Part shown: one piece after another, positions 22,235-31,207 of the stretch
Layout: each line of letters starts with the position of its first letter
Position numbering within the stretch: the stretch's first letter is position 1
Assembly (NCBI RefSeq): GCF_026719745.1
Contig: NZ_JAPPRQ010000022.1
Coordinates: 1-42,476 of the forward strand
Reading direction: 5' to 3'
DNA: 42,476 nt
Source: Clostridium sp. ZS2-4
GTDB lineage: Bacteria; Bacillota; Clostridia; Clostridiales; Clostridiaceae
Notes under the pieces: generated by a model
What the model was told of the DNA's origin: nothing
Seen by the model: the letters and a program-made list of their open reading frames with translations, nothing else
The model's database searches: none
Translations under genes and position numbers: made by a program

Positions 22235-24355
22235 TCACCTACTTTTTATAATTTTTTCAAAATGTCTTGAATAAATAACTACATCACCGTTATAATGACT
22301 ATCTTCTTGAAGAGCATAGACATACTCTGTCATAGCTGCTAATGCAGCTTGTTGGCAAACATCCATGATATCTGCTCCAGTATATCCTTCTGCCGCTTCA
22401 GATAGTTTAACTAAATCAACATCATCTGCAATTGGTTTTCCTCTTAAATGAATCTTAAATATTTCTATTCTATCCTCTAAGTTTGGCTCATCAAATTTTA
22501 AAATCATACCAAATCTACCTGGTCTTAAAAGAGCTGGTTCAACCATATCTAATCTATTGGTAGCTCCAATTAGCAGAACCCCATTTAAATCTTCTATACC
22601 GTCAATTTCTGTCAACATCTGACATACTAATCTTTCCATTGTATTATTATCTGATTTGCCGTTTCTCGTAGGTAAAATAGAATCAATTTCATCAAAAAAT
22701 ATAATACACGGAGCTGCTTGTTTTGCTTTCTTAAAAATTTCTCTTAAGCTTTTTTCAGATTCGCCAACCCATTTTGATAATAATTCCGGACCTTTTACAG
22801 ATATAAAATTAGCATTGCTTAAAGATGCAATTGCTTTTGCCATTAATGTTTTTCCTGTACCCGGTGCGCCATAAAAAAGTATTCCTTTTGGAGTCTTGCA
22901 TCCAAACTTTTTATATAATTCTGAATATTGTTCAGGCCAGACTAAAGTTTTTGTTATGTCACTTTTTATCCTCTCTAATCCTCCTATATCATCAAAAGAT
23001 ACATTAGGAATATCTACAAAAACCTCTCGTATTGCTGATGGTTCTATATCGTGAAGTGAAGTATAAAAATCATCCATAGTAATCTTTAATTTCATTAATT
23101 CATCATATGGTATATTAGATGTGGAAAAGTCAATTTGAGGAAAGATTTTTCTAAGTGCTGTCATAGCAGCTTCTCTACACAATGACTGTAAATCTGCGCC
23201 TACAAAACCATGAGTTAAATCTGCTAATTTATTTAAATCTACATCATCATCCAGAGGCATTTCTCTTGTATGCACCTGAAGAATTTCAAGTCTACCATTT
23301 TTGTCTGGAACTCCTATTTCAATTTCTCTATCAAACCTTCCTGGTCTGCGCAGAGCTGGATCTAGGGCATTAGGTATGTTGGTTGCTCCTATAACAATAA
23401 CCTGTCCTCTATCCTTTAATCCATCCATTAAACCTAAAAGCTGTGCCACAACTCTTTTTTCTACTTCTCCTTTTACATCCTCTCTATTTGGAGAAATAGC
23501 ATCTATTTCATCAAGGAAAATAATACTAGGCGATTTTTGGCTGGCAGTTTCAAATATTTCTCTCAGTCTTGCTTCACTTTCTCCATAATATTTATTGATA
23601 ACCTCAGGTCCATTTACATGAATAAAATAAGAATCCGTTTCATTGGCAACAGCTCTTGCAATTAATGTTTTTCCTGTACCAGGTGACCCATATAATAAAA
23701 CTCCTTTAGGGGCTTCAATTCCTAATCTGTTAAATACTTCTGGATATTTTAGTGGAAGTTCTATCATTTCTCTTATTCTGTCAACCTGTTTTCCTAACCC
23801 TCCAATATCCTCATAAGCAACTCTACTATCTTTTTTTATTCCACCTTGTTTTTTTATTTTTATATTACAAGAATTATTTATTATTACGATTCCCTCTGGA
23901 ATTGTATTGACAACTTCATAGTCTTGATAAGAATATCCTAATGATTTTACCCTTATGTTGTTACCTTTTATTACAGGTATTCCTCCAAGCATTTTTGAAA
24001 TATACTTTATATCCTCATTATTATGAGTAGATGAATTTTTACCCACTGGACTTAAAATAATACTTTTGGCATTTTGTGTATTTGCCAAATTTATAGTAAC
24101 ATATTCATCTAAACCTACACCTGAATTTTCTCTAAGTATTCCATCCATTTGAATTAAATTTTTGTCCTTAAATGAATCATAACACGGCATCACTCTAGCT
24201 ACTGCCGTGCTTTTACCTTTAATTTCCACGATATCTCCTATTGCTGCTCCCATCTCAAAAATTATTTTAGAATCAACTCTAATTATTGCCTTTCCAACGT
24301 CATTATTTAAAGCTTCAGCAACTTTTACAGAATATTGTTTTTTCTCTTCTTCCAT
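22235..24355 (-). CDS. CDC48/VAT-type double AAA ATPase, copy b
   Basis: 706 aa with CDC48 N domain (about 8-180) and two AAA rings. D1 Walker A has K229 (YGSPGTGKT, serine instead of the usual second proline position), Walker B D282/E283 (IIFLDEID), [12 protein letters not shown]2 Walker A has K502 (YGAPGTGKT), Walker B D555/E556 (IIFFDEID), LLRPGRFG. All residues needed for ATP hydrolysis are present. It is a paralog of copy a at 14807. Placed between the Hsp20/GvpH-like gene and gvpF, the whole order suggests a chaperone/unfoldase block. RBS GAGGTG at ATG 24355. Confidence 0.93.
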   Translation of the reverse strand: MEEEKKQYSVKVAEALNNDVGKAIIRVDSKIIFEMGAAIGDIVEIKGKSTAVARVMPCYDSFKDKNLIQMDGILRENSGVGLDEYVTINLANTQNAKSIILSPVGKNSSTHNNEDIKYISKMLGGIPVIKGNNIRVKSLGYSYQDYEVVNTIPEGIVIINNSCNIKIKKQGGIKKDSRVAYEDIGGLGKQVDRIREMIELPLKYPEVFNRLGIEAPKGVLLYGSPGTGKTLIARAVANETDSYFIHVNGPEVINKYYGESEARLREIFETASQKSPSIIFLDEIDAISPNREDVKGEVEKRVVAQLLGLMDGLKDRGQVIVIGATNIPNALDPALRRPGRFDREIEIGVPDKNGRLEILQVHTREMPLDDDVDLNKLADLTHGFVGADLQSLCREAAMTALRKIFPQIDFSTSNIPYDELMKLKITMDDFYTSLHDIEPSAIREVFVDIPNVSFDDIGGLERIKSDITKTLVWPEQYSELYKKFGCKTPKGILFYGAPGTGKTLMAKAIASLSNANFISVKGPELLSKWVGESEKSLREIFKKAKQAAPCIIFFDEIDSILPTRNGKSDNNTMERLVCQMLTEIDGIEDLNGVLLIGATNRLDMVEPALLRPGRFGMILKFDEPNLEDRIEIFKIHLRGKPIADDVDLVKLSEAAEGYTGADIMDVCQQAALAAMTEYVYALQEDSHYNGDVVIYSRHFEKIIKSR

Positions 24356-24378
24356 ATATACACCTCTTGATATTAATC

Positions 24379-24891
24379 TTACTTATCTATTATTATTGAA
24401 TATATTGAATTATTAAGCTTAGTCTTAATTTTATCTCTTGATGGGTTAAATTTAAGCTTTATATCTTTACTATAAAAAACACCATTTCCTAAAGCTCTAA
24501 CTTTAATTATCTTCTCATCTAATTTACATTGAATATCTTCTTCTTTGATTCCAGGCATTTCCAAAACCACAATAACCTTATCATTCTGATCAAAAATATC
24601 CACTGCTGGTTCCATTTTTTTTTCTATTTGCTCCTTCTTTTCAATAAGATTATCCTTTATTTTATCTAAATTATTTATTCTATTTCCATGGCTTATTTTA
24701 TCTGCTCCTAGTCTTATATTAACCCCATATTTACCTACTATATTAGTTTTCTTTGAAGGATCATTTATGTTTCCACTAATATCTAATTCGTCTTCTTCAT
24801 TTTCCATCATATCAGCCACAATATTAATAAACTTGCCCAATCCCTTAAAGATAGAATCGATTCCTGTATCGTCCCTGTCATTATGTCTCAT
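24379..24891 (-). CDS. Hsp20-family / GvpH-like protein
   Basis: 170 aa. The N-terminal half (1-90) is acidic and low-complexity with a coiled lysine/glutamate segment (DNLIEKKEQIEKK). Residues 94-170 form an alpha-crystallin-type domain: DIFDQNDKVIVVLEMPGIKE, KLDEKIIKVRA, and final strand NSIYSIIIDK. Small heat-shock proteins of this kind in gas vesicle clusters are called GvpH and keep shell proteins soluble. The domain is short but keeps the E-M-P-G-I turn. ATG 24891 with GGAGG. It is 12 bp downstream of the GvpO gene, in the same transcript. Confidence 0.82.
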   Translation of the reverse strand: MRHNDRDDTGIDSIFKGLGKFINIVADMMENEEDELDISGNINDPSKKTNIVGKYGVNIRLGADKISHGNRINNLDKIKDNLIEKKEQIEKKMEPAVDIFDQNDKVIVVLEMPGIKEEDIQCKLDEKIIKVRALGNGVFYSKDIKLKFNPSRDKIKTKLNNSIYSIIIDK

Positions 24892-24903
24892 ATTTAATTC
24901 CTC

Positions 24904-25164
24904 CTAATCTCTTTCATATAACTGCGCTTTTTTCTTTGTTTCATTTAGTTCATATCCCAAAATATCCAAGTTATCATTTACAAACACTTCGTATATTTCA
25001 ACAATTTCCCCCATCCCTTTTCTCACAGTATAGTCCTTATCTAAATCCGCTTCACAAACAACTCTCCAGTCTTCACCCTCTTTTATAACGGTAAGAATTC
25101 TACACTCTTTACCAATAACATTATTAAAAAAGCGTTTAACCTCATTTGCAACCTGAACAACCAC
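24904..25164 (-). CDS. gvpO: Gas vesicle protein GvpO
   Basis: An 86-aa protein fitting GvpO: VKRFFNNVIGKECRILTVIK, EDWRVVCEADLDKDY, then IVEIYEVFVNDNLDILGYE. This is the conserved W-x-v-x-v-E pattern with a Y-E-V strand and a hydrophobic end. GTG start at 25164, preceded by GGGAGG at 8 bases. GvpO is required for vesicle formation in several organisms, with regulatory or chaperone-like functions proposed. It lies 60 bp after gvpN in the same direction. Confidence 0.85.
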   Translation of the reverse strand: MVVQVANEVKRFFNNVIGKECRILTVIKEGEDWRVVCEADLDKDYTVRKGMGEIVEIYEVFVNDNLDILGYELNETKKKAQLYERD

Positions 25165-25227
25165 TAAAAATCCCTCCCAATATTTATGGTTAAGTCCAAA
25201 TCAAACTTAACCATTTTTATAATTATA

Positions 25228-26151
25228 TTATTTAAAAGCTTGATCTATTCCCTTATCTATTACTTTGTAATAGTTATCTTTTTCAGTGAAACTCATATTG
25301 GTTGCAACACTTGAAGAATTATATATATCTCTACATATTTGTCTAAATAATTCATTTGATTTATCTATTCTTATCCTATTATCTTTAATTATCTTTGCAA
25401 GCATTATGCTGCTTCTTAATGAAACCCACATTTTATCTTGTATAAGATATCTAATAACTCTAGTTAGGTTTACTATTTTTTCAGAATCTTTAATATTAAT
25501 TCCTGTCTTAGCCATTACAATTTTAATTTCTGTTTCAAAATCAATGCTATCCATATCTATAGTTATCATTCTATCTGTTAAAGCATTAGCAGATTTATAA
25601 ACTCCTATATATTCTTCTGGATTACTTGTGAATATTATTCTAAAATCTTCATGTACCTTAACATATGAATTTCCTATATAAGCATTAGACATATCAACCA
25701 TTTTTTCTTCTAATACAGGCAATAATACATTATTTATCTCTGGCCTTGTTCTTGTAAATTCATCATATATAAAAGTGTAGCCATTTTTACACGCAGTTAA
25801 TAACTTACCATCCAACCAAATTTTTTTCATCTCCTGCTCTTTTTTAAAAACTGAACTTATATAGTTATCTGCTACTGAAGTTATCTTTATCCCATTATAT
25901 TCGCCTAATAAGTCAGCTTCATTAAATTCGTCACTTCCTGAAGCAAAAATTATAGGTCTTCCGATTTTATTTGCAATATGAAATGCTAGTGCTGTTTTTC
26001 CTATTCCTGCTGCTCCTTTTAAATGAATTGGAAACCCTGCATTCATATAATAAAATGTTCTTGCAGTTAACTTTTTTATATATGGAGTTTCTACAAATTT
26101 CTCATTCGTATCTATGTTAAGTACATTTTTATACGCATTAAATTCATTCAT
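25228..26151 (-). CDS. gvpN: Gas vesicle ATPase GvpN
   Basis: 307 aa of the MoxR-type AAA+ family. Walker A is GAAGIGKT (46-53) after PIHLKGAAG, then GRPIIFASGSDEF, Walker B TFIYDEFTR (about 125-133), INNVLLPVLEE, the sensor-1 loop IIFTSNPEEYIG and an arginine in DRMITIDM. Typical GvpN extends gas vesicle assembly and is nearly always encoded next to gvpA. ATG 26151 with GGAGG. A strong terminator at 26190-26229 separates it from the gvpA genes, so gvpN is probably transcribed by readthrough at lower level. Confidence 0.95.
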   Translation of the reverse strand: MNEFNAYKNVLNIDTNEKFVETPYIKKLTARTFYYMNAGFPIHLKGAAGIGKTALAFHIANKIGRPIIFASGSDEFNEADLLGEYNGIKITSVADNYISSVFKKEQEMKKIWLDGKLLTACKNGYTFIYDEFTRTRPEINNVLLPVLEEKMVDMSNAYIGNSYVKVHEDFRIIFTSNPEEYIGVYKSANALTDRMITIDMDSIDFETEIKIVMAKTGINIKDSEKIVNLTRVIRYLIQDKMWVSLRSSIMLAKIIKDNRIRIDKSNELFRQICRDIYNSSSVATNMSFTEKDNYYKVIDKGIDQAFK

Positions 26152-26189
26152 TTTTAAGCCTCCATACTTTTTAGAATAAATATTTAGCA

Positions 26190-26229
26190 GACAATAAACT
26201 GGGTCAAGTCCAGAACCCAGTTTATTGTC
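26190..26229 (-). terminator. Terminator/attenuator between gvpA1 and gvpN
   Basis: Perfect 15-bp arms: GACAATAAACTGGGT and ACCCAGTTTATTGTC around a 10-base loop. It probably limits readthrough from the abundant gvpA message into the assembly genes. Confidence 0.8.
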
Positions 26230-26266
26230 TTCCTGAAATAAATAGAAATAATAAGTTTATATACTC

Positions 26267-26476
26267 CTATGCAGTTACTAAATCATTTTTTAACAAACCA
26301 ACAGCGTCTGCATAGTTAAGCCATGTTTGAACACTTGCTATTACTACCCTTGCTTCTACTCCTAATAATTCTATTCCTACTAAAGATACTCTTGCGAATA
26401 AATCAATTACAATACCTTTATCAAGTATTCTATCGATTACTTCTGCTAAGCTTGAGCTATTTAATGATTTTTTCAT
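26267..26476 (-). CDS. gvpA: Gas vesicle structural protein GvpA, copy 1
   Basis: The 69-aa protein [60 protein letters not shown] is a textbook GvpA: hydrophobic, amphipathic ribs, with the conserved V-S-L-V-G-I-E-L-L and A-R-V-V-I-A-S motifs. GvpA forms the conical/cylindrical shell. The protein is identical to copy 2 at 26554; only one synonymous difference (TTG/TTA Leu) is seen in the region. RBS AAAGGAGGTG. A gene with its own good RBS and terminator downstream suits very high expression. Confidence 0.97.
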   Translation of the reverse strand: MKKSLNSSSLAEVIDRILDKGIVIDLFARVSLVGIELLGVEARVVIASVQTWLNYADAVGLLKNDLVTA

Positions 26477-26553
26477 AAATTCACCTCCTTTTATTTATAT
26501 GATTTCTATTGAAATGGCATACCAAACTAAACCAAAGTTTATCTTTACTAAAT

Positions 26554-26763
26554 CTATGCAGTTACCAAATCATTTTTTAACAAACCAACAGCGTCTGCAT
26601 AGTTAAGCCATGTTTGAACACTTGCTATTACTACCCTTGCTTCTACTCCTAATAATTCTATTCCTACTAAAGATACTCTTGCGAATAAATCAATTACAAT
26701 ACCTTTATCAAGTATTCTATCGATTACTTCTGCTAAGCTTGAGCTATTTAATGATTTTTTCAT
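26554..26763 (-). CDS. gvpA: Gas vesicle structural protein GvpA, copy 2
   Basis: Identical in protein sequence to copy 1 (69 aa). Start ATG 26763 with GGAGGTG 5 bases away; an upstream in-frame extension to 26808 is not needed and has no RBS. Near-identity at DNA level points to recent duplication or gene conversion. The two copies sit 77 bp apart, doubling gene dosage for the shell protein. Confidence 0.97.
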   Translation of the reverse strand: MKKSLNSSSLAEVIDRILDKGIVIDLFARVSLVGIELLGVEARVVIASVQTWLNYADAVGLLKNDLVTA

Positions 26764-26920
26764 AAAAACACCTCCATGTAATTTAAGCAATAAATTGAAG
26801 TTAATCAACTTCCTATTACATATTATTCACATACCTATTTTTGGTTACACAAACTTAATCTTCTCAAGTAGAGTCATATAATGTTTTTTACCTGAAGCTA
26901 AGTTTCAATTTATATATGAT

Positions 26921-26946
26921 ACTGGGTTGAAATAAATCAACCCAGT
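26921..26946 (-). terminator. Hairpin between gvpA3 and gvpA2
   Basis: ACTGGGTTGA and TCAACCCAGT are perfect 10-bp arms with a 6-base loop. May terminate or attenuate after the divergent gvpA paralog. Confidence 0.65.
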
Positions 26947-26994
26947 GAATACACTATCCAATAACAATAATATTATTAACTGTTAAGTTTCTTC

Positions 26995-27192
26995 TTAACA
27001 TATAGCATCTGCATAATCTATCCAAACATAATCAAGCCAAGTTGGAATACTAGCAACTACTACTCTACCGCTAATTCTTAATAATTCTATTCTTAGAAGA
27101 CTTAATGCTATCCAAAAGTCGATTACTAATCCTTTATCAAGTATTCTATCTACTATTTCCGGAAGACTTGCTGCATACATCGGTTTTTTCAT
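26995..27192 (-). CDS. Divergent GvpA paralog
   Basis: A 65-aa GvpA-like protein: MKKPMYAASLPEIVDRILDK, then GLVIDFWIALSLLRIELLRI, then RVVVASIPTWLDY. It keeps the GvpA rib pattern, but both glycines of the V-G-I-E-L-L-G motif are replaced by arginine (LLRIELLRI), and it ends early at DYADAIC with a five-residue insertion. This suggests a minor shell, capping or regulatory role instead of the main rib. RBS TTGGAGATG. It is the first gene of the cluster, with the intergenic region to the divergent gene at 27387 upstream. Confidence 0.82.
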   Translation of the reverse strand: MKKPMYAASLPEIVDRILDKGLVIDFWIALSLLRIELLRISGRVVVASIPTWLDYVWIDYADAIC

Positions 27193-27326
27193 AATATCAT
27201 CTCCAATACTGGTTTTTCCCTTACTGGCCCCACCCCCCCATAATGTATAATATTATCTATCTTAGTTATTTGTTACTTTTCTTTACTTCTTAAGGAGTTT
27301 TATTCTGTATAACTGCTCCAAATATT

Positions 27327-27355
27327 TTGACAACTGTATAGACCTAAAGTATAAT
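27327..27355 (+). promoter_or_regulatory. Consensus sigma-A promoter
   Basis: TTGACA at 27327-27332, a 17-base spacer, and TATAAT at 27350-27355 are a perfect match to the housekeeping consensus, 32 bp before the start codon of the dehydrogenase gene. Confidence 0.9.
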
Positions 27356-27386
27356 AATTGCAAATATATAACATCAGGAGGTAGCC

Positions 27387-28343
27387 ATGAAAAATACAGT
27401 ATTTTTAAATTGTGCTAAATTAGACTTCGATAACAAACTTAATTTATTACCATTAATAAACCTAACTAATTTCACAAAATATGAAGAAAGTACCAATGTA
27501 GAAATTTTAGAAAGAGTTAAAAATCAAAATATTGTAATTACTAAAGAATTACCTATTGGAAGAGATTTGATTAGTCAATTTCCACCTTCTGTTAAGCTCA
27601 TCTGTGAAGCTGGCACAGGCTATAATAACATAGACATTGCTGCTGCTAAAGAGAAAAATATTACTGTTTGCAATGTTCCCGGTTATAGTACTGAGGCAGT
27701 TGCCCAACTAGCTATTACCTTTATGTTGAATTTAATATCTTCATTAGTTCCACAGCAAATAATGATTAAAGATAATAATTTTGATAATTTTACTAAACAT
27801 CTACAGTTACCCCATTTAGAAATTCAAAACAAGACTCTTGGAGTAATTGGGGCTGGAACAATTGGACAACAGGTAATGAAAATTGCTAGAGCTTTAGGAA
27901 TGAATGTACTCGTTTACAGCCGTACTCCGAAACAATGGAAAGACTCTAATATACAAAATGCATCTCTTGAAAAATTATTAAGACAAAGTGATTTTGTTTC
28001 CATTCATTGTCCTCTTACTATTGATACAAAATATCTTATAGATAAACAAAAGTTAGAAATGATGAAGCCTTCCGCATTTATTATAAATACCTCAAGAGGA
28101 CCAATAATAAAAGAAACTGATTTAATTGAAGCTCTACAAAATAAAGTAATTGCTGGTGCAGGACTTGACGTTCAGGACCCTGAGCCACCTAAACTGGATA
28201 ATCCTTTATTTTCAATGCCAAATGTTATCCTCACTCCACATATAGGCTGGAAATGTTTTGAATCCAGACAAAGACTTATTGATATCTTAGCTGAAAATAT
28301 TGATTCTTTCCTTCGAGGTAAACCTATAAATGTTGTAAGTTAG
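27387..28343 (+). CDS. D-2-hydroxyacid dehydrogenase (NAD-dependent)
   Basis: 318 aa. NAD-binding motif GVIGAGTIG (about 152-160) follows N-V-P-G-Y-S-T-E-A-V-A-Q (about 104-115). Catalytic residues are visible in NTSRGPII (R), GLDVQDPEPP (E) and LTPHIGW (H with W, as in many glycerate/hydroxypyruvate-type enzymes). It reduces a 2-oxo acid to a D-2-hydroxyacid or the reverse. Substrate cannot be fixed: lactate, hydroxypyruvate/glycerate, or 3-phosphoglycerate-like. Next to a mannosylglycerate-type operon, D-glycerate is a tempting guess. RBS AGGAGG. It is divergent from the gas vesicle cluster and convergent with the mannosidase. Confidence 0.9.
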   Translation: MKNTVFLNCAKLDFDNKLNLLPLINLTNFTKYEESTNVEILERVKNQNIVITKELPIGRDLISQFPPSVKLICEAGTGYNNIDIAAAKEKNITVCNVPGYSTEAVAQLAITFMLNLISSLVPQQIMIKDNNFDNFTKHLQLPHLEIQNKTLGVIGAGTIGQQVMKIARALGMNVLVYSRTPKQWKDSNIQNASLEKLLRQSDFVSIHCPLTIDTKYLIDKQKLEMMKPSAFIINTSRGPIIKETDLIEALQNKVIAGAGLDVQDPEPPKLDNPLFSMPNVILTPHIGWKCFESRQRLIDILAENIDSFLRGKPINVVS

Positions 28344-28390
28344 AAGACTTTATTACTAATTCCCTAATTCATACAAATTTTAAGATTATA

Positions 28391-28425
28391 AAAAACACGT
28401 ATTGGATTTTACAATACGTGTTTTT
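28391..28425. terminator. Bidirectional terminator
   Basis: Arms AAAAACACGTATTG and CAATACGTGTTTTT around an AT-rich loop, between the convergent dehydrogenase and mannosidase genes. Confidence 0.85.
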
Positions 28426-28460
28426 GGATTAGTAGTACACAGCTTATATATTTTAATATA

Positions 28461-31133
28461 CTACTCCATATAAATTGTTTTGAATTGTGATGGTTTTGCA
28501 TTAATTTTAATAGACTCTGTAAATTCTAATTCTTTTATAACACTTTCTTCATCCAACATTACTTCTTTCGCATCTTTTATTTTTATATCTTTTAACAGAA
28601 TTTCATCTGTTTTATTACCATTTATGTTTCCATTAAAGAATCTTAATATATATCCTTCATTCTTTTCACACTTTTTAAATGTGCTTAATACTAAATTTTC
28701 ATTTTTAAATTCTAATAAAGAGTACTCTTGAGGAGTGTTTCTCTCTTCACTCTTATTCAAAATAAAGTATTCGAAGTTATTCTTAAAGTTACTTGCCTGA
28801 TAAATTGAGAATGGCGTAAATATTTCTCTAGCATGCTTTGCTAACTGATTCTCATTTAAATCTTCATATAGTCTTAAGCTAAAGTTAAATGTAAGCTTTC
28901 TTAATAAACTTGCATCTGGTGTCTCCCACTCCATACCTGAAGCTCTTCCTGGTCTGTCAAGTAATTCTTCCTTTCCCATATATGGAGTTGATCTAAATAA
29001 AGTTAATGCTATAGTATCTAAGCTTTCTCCAACTATTTGATACTCTCGTACACAATCAGTAAATACAGCTAATCCGTATTCAGCATTTTTTAAGGTAACA
29101 AAGCTTTGCATAGGCTCTATAGTTCTTGGTTTTTCTACCCAGTTATCTTTTTCCCATATTTCAATCTCTGGTAAATATGTTTTTCTTTTTATTGAACCAA
29201 ATTGCTGATCTGCTATTGATGTTGTTGAACTTATGTCAGTTTTAAATAGTGCTCTCATTCTATGTTCTATGGCTTTATTATCAATTGTTACATTAAAGTC
29301 TACTGTTTCTGAAGTTTTAGTAAGCATAATTTTTACTCTTATATCTATTTGTTGATCTTGAATATTATTAGCTCTTTGTACTAAGTTTTGGGGAATATCC
29401 ATACATATATCATATGTTATTTCTTGAACTAAACTATTCCTACTAACCTTTATATTGCTTATCTTTGAATCCTTTGAATAGTAATATCTATCTTCTCTTG
29501 GTTCTGAATAATCATAGCTATCTCCATCATCACCACTATCCTCTATTATAAATACCCCTGTTAATTCCTTTTTCTCTATCTTATTTCTTATTGTTACATT
29601 TCCATCTTCTGAAACTTCAACTTGTGTAAATTGATTTTCTATTATGTATTCTCTTGTAATGTCTGTTTCTTCTACTTTTTCTGATATACTTTCAAAATAT
29701 AATGTTTTATATCCCATTCCTTCTATTTCATTTGCCATAATATACATCTCTGTATCAAAAATTTCTATATCATCCTTTGACCATCTTGGTACATAATCCC
29801 CATTTACTCCAATTTCATGTAAAGAATCTTTTCTTATTTTTTCTGTTACATTTTTTGAGGAAATTACATGGTGTTTCTGCTCTTTTCCATTTGAATCAAC
29901 TATTTTAAAATTCTCACTTGGTGTAAATAGTCTTGCCTTTACAACTTGTGATCTTTTATAAGGTAAGAGATTATATACTTGGAATTGAAAAATATCTTTT
30001 TCTTCAATACTTTGTCCTATTAACCTTTGATTTATTTCTAATAAATCAAGCGCTAAATTATTTATTCTTTTATATCTTGCTTTTATATCATCATTAACAG
30101 TATCTGAATTACACATTCCTATACTATCATGAGCTGCATTTTCAAACATAAGCTTCCAAATTTCTTCTATAACCTTAGTGTTATATTTTTGCCCTAAGCT
30201 ATATGCAATAGTACATACTGGCTCTAGAATATTGGTTATTAAATTCTCTGCTTTATTATTTAATATCTTTAAATCAGCTCTTGTTGAGAAAATTGATTTA
30301 TGCACTCGGCTCTTTTGTCCAAATGTAAGCTCGCCTTTATAACATTCTATATCAATTGCTTCTTTTTCTAAAGTATCCAGTATGTTTTCAATAGAATTTA
30401 TTTCAATATCAAAACCCACATCTTCTTTTGCTTTATTTATTATCTCTAATAAATCTTTCCTAATTGGTCTCTGATCTTGACCATTCATTAATACTATATG
30501 ATTACTTGTTGATAACTCACCTAACTCTTTTATTTTCTCATCAAAATAAGTTTTTATATTTTCAGTATTTCTTGGCGGATTTATCATATTTCCATAATCA
30601 ATAATATTGTGTGCAAATACCTTACTGCCTCCTGGGCCTTCCCAGTAAAACTCAGTTTTTTTTATCTGTGTTTCTGATAAGCCTCTTCTAAACGCTGTTT
30701 TATTTATATTAAAACCATTATATATTTGTGGCATTTGTGCCGATTGTCCAAAACAATCTGGTACATATCCAACCATCATACACTTTCCTAATTTTTTTGC
30801 TCTATTCATTCCATAAAAAATATTTCTAATTATCGATTCTCCACTTATAACTAATAAATCTGTTTGAGTATACCAAGGTCCTACAAGTAATCTTCCTTCA
30901 GAAATTAAACTTCTAATTAGTTCTTCATCTTCTGGATTATATTTTATATAATCATCTATTATAGATACTTGACCATCTAATAAGAAGTATTTGAAGTTTT
31001 TATCTTTCTTTAAGTAGTCCATTACTTCTTTAAAATTATATAATGAGTATATTAATGATTTTGAAGATGGAAAATACCATTCTCTATCCCAATGAGTGTG
31101 AGGCATTACTGAAATTTTTGTATTCTGGCTCAT
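28461..31133 (-). CDS. mngB: GH38 alpha-mannosidase (mannosylglycerate hydrolase-like)
   Basis: 890 aa of glycoside hydrolase family 38. Zinc ligands H14 and D16 in PHTHWDREW, catalytic nucleophile D126 in GYVPDCFGQSAQMPQI, and AAHDSIG further on are visible. The sequence is of the bacterial type that includes MngB, which splits 2-O-(6-phospho-alpha-mannosyl)-D-glycerate delivered by the MngA PTS, giving mannose 6-phosphate and glycerate. The PTS EIIC, EIIB and EIIA genes lie upstream in the same operon, which fits this route. The true glycoside is not proven; phosphorylated mannosides in general are possible. RBS AGAAAGG with ATG 31133. Confidence 0.85.
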   Translation of the reverse strand: MSQNTKISVMPHTHWDREWYFPSSKSLIYSLYNFKEVMDYLKKDKNFKYFLLDGQVSIIDDYIKYNPEDEELIRSLISEGRLLVGPWYTQTDLLVISGESIIRNIFYGMNRAKKLGKCMMVGYVPDCFGQSAQMPQIYNGFNINKTAFRRGLSETQIKKTEFYWEGPGGSKVFAHNIIDYGNMINPPRNTENIKTYFDEKIKELGELSTSNHIVLMNGQDQRPIRKDLLEIINKAKEDVGFDIEINSIENILDTLEKEAIDIECYKGELTFGQKSRVHKSIFSTRADLKILNNKAENLITNILEPVCTIAYSLGQKYNTKVIEEIWKLMFENAAHDSIGMCNSDTVNDDIKARYKRINNLALDLLEINQRLIGQSIEEKDIFQFQVYNLLPYKRSQVVKARLFTPSENFKIVDSNGKEQKHHVISSKNVTEKIRKDSLHEIGVNGDYVPRWSKDDIEIFDTEMYIMANEIEGMGYKTLYFESISEKVEETDITREYIIENQFTQVEVSEDGNVTIRNKIEKKELTGVFIIEDSGDDGDSYDYSEPREDRYYYSKDSKISNIKVSRNSLVQEITYDICMDIPQNLVQRANNIQDQQIDIRVKIMLTKTSETVDFNVTIDNKAIEHRMRALFKTDISSTTSIADQQFGSIKRKTYLPEIEIWEKDNWVEKPRTIEPMQSFVTLKNAEYGLAVFTDCVREYQIVGESLDTIALTLFRSTPYMGKEELLDRPGRASGMEWETPDASLLRKLTFNFSLRLYEDLNENQLAKHAREIFTPFSIYQASNFKNNFEYFILNKSEERNTPQEYSLLEFKNENLVLSTFKKCEKNEGYILRFFNGNINGNKTDEILLKDIKIKDAKEVMLDEESVIKELEFTESIKINAKPSQFKTIYME

Positions 31134-31152
31134 TATTAATCTACCTTTCTAA

Positions 31153-31190
31153 AAACTAAAAGCAACTGAATAATCAATTGCCTTTAGTTT
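31153..31190 (-). terminator. Hairpin between EIIC and mannosidase genes
   Basis: AAACTAAAAGCAA pairs with TTGCCTTTAGTTT (one mismatch), followed by a TTTTT run on the minus strand. A partial terminator here would lower the mannosidase level relative to EIIC. Confidence 0.55.
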
Positions 31191-31207
31191 TATTATTTAA
31201 TTATGAT

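Noticed and set aside
26554-26808. Longer GvpA (84 aa) starting at 26808
   Set aside because: The extra 15 residues have no RBS and the internal ATG at 26763 has a perfect GGAGGTG, giving the same 69-aa protein as copy 1.
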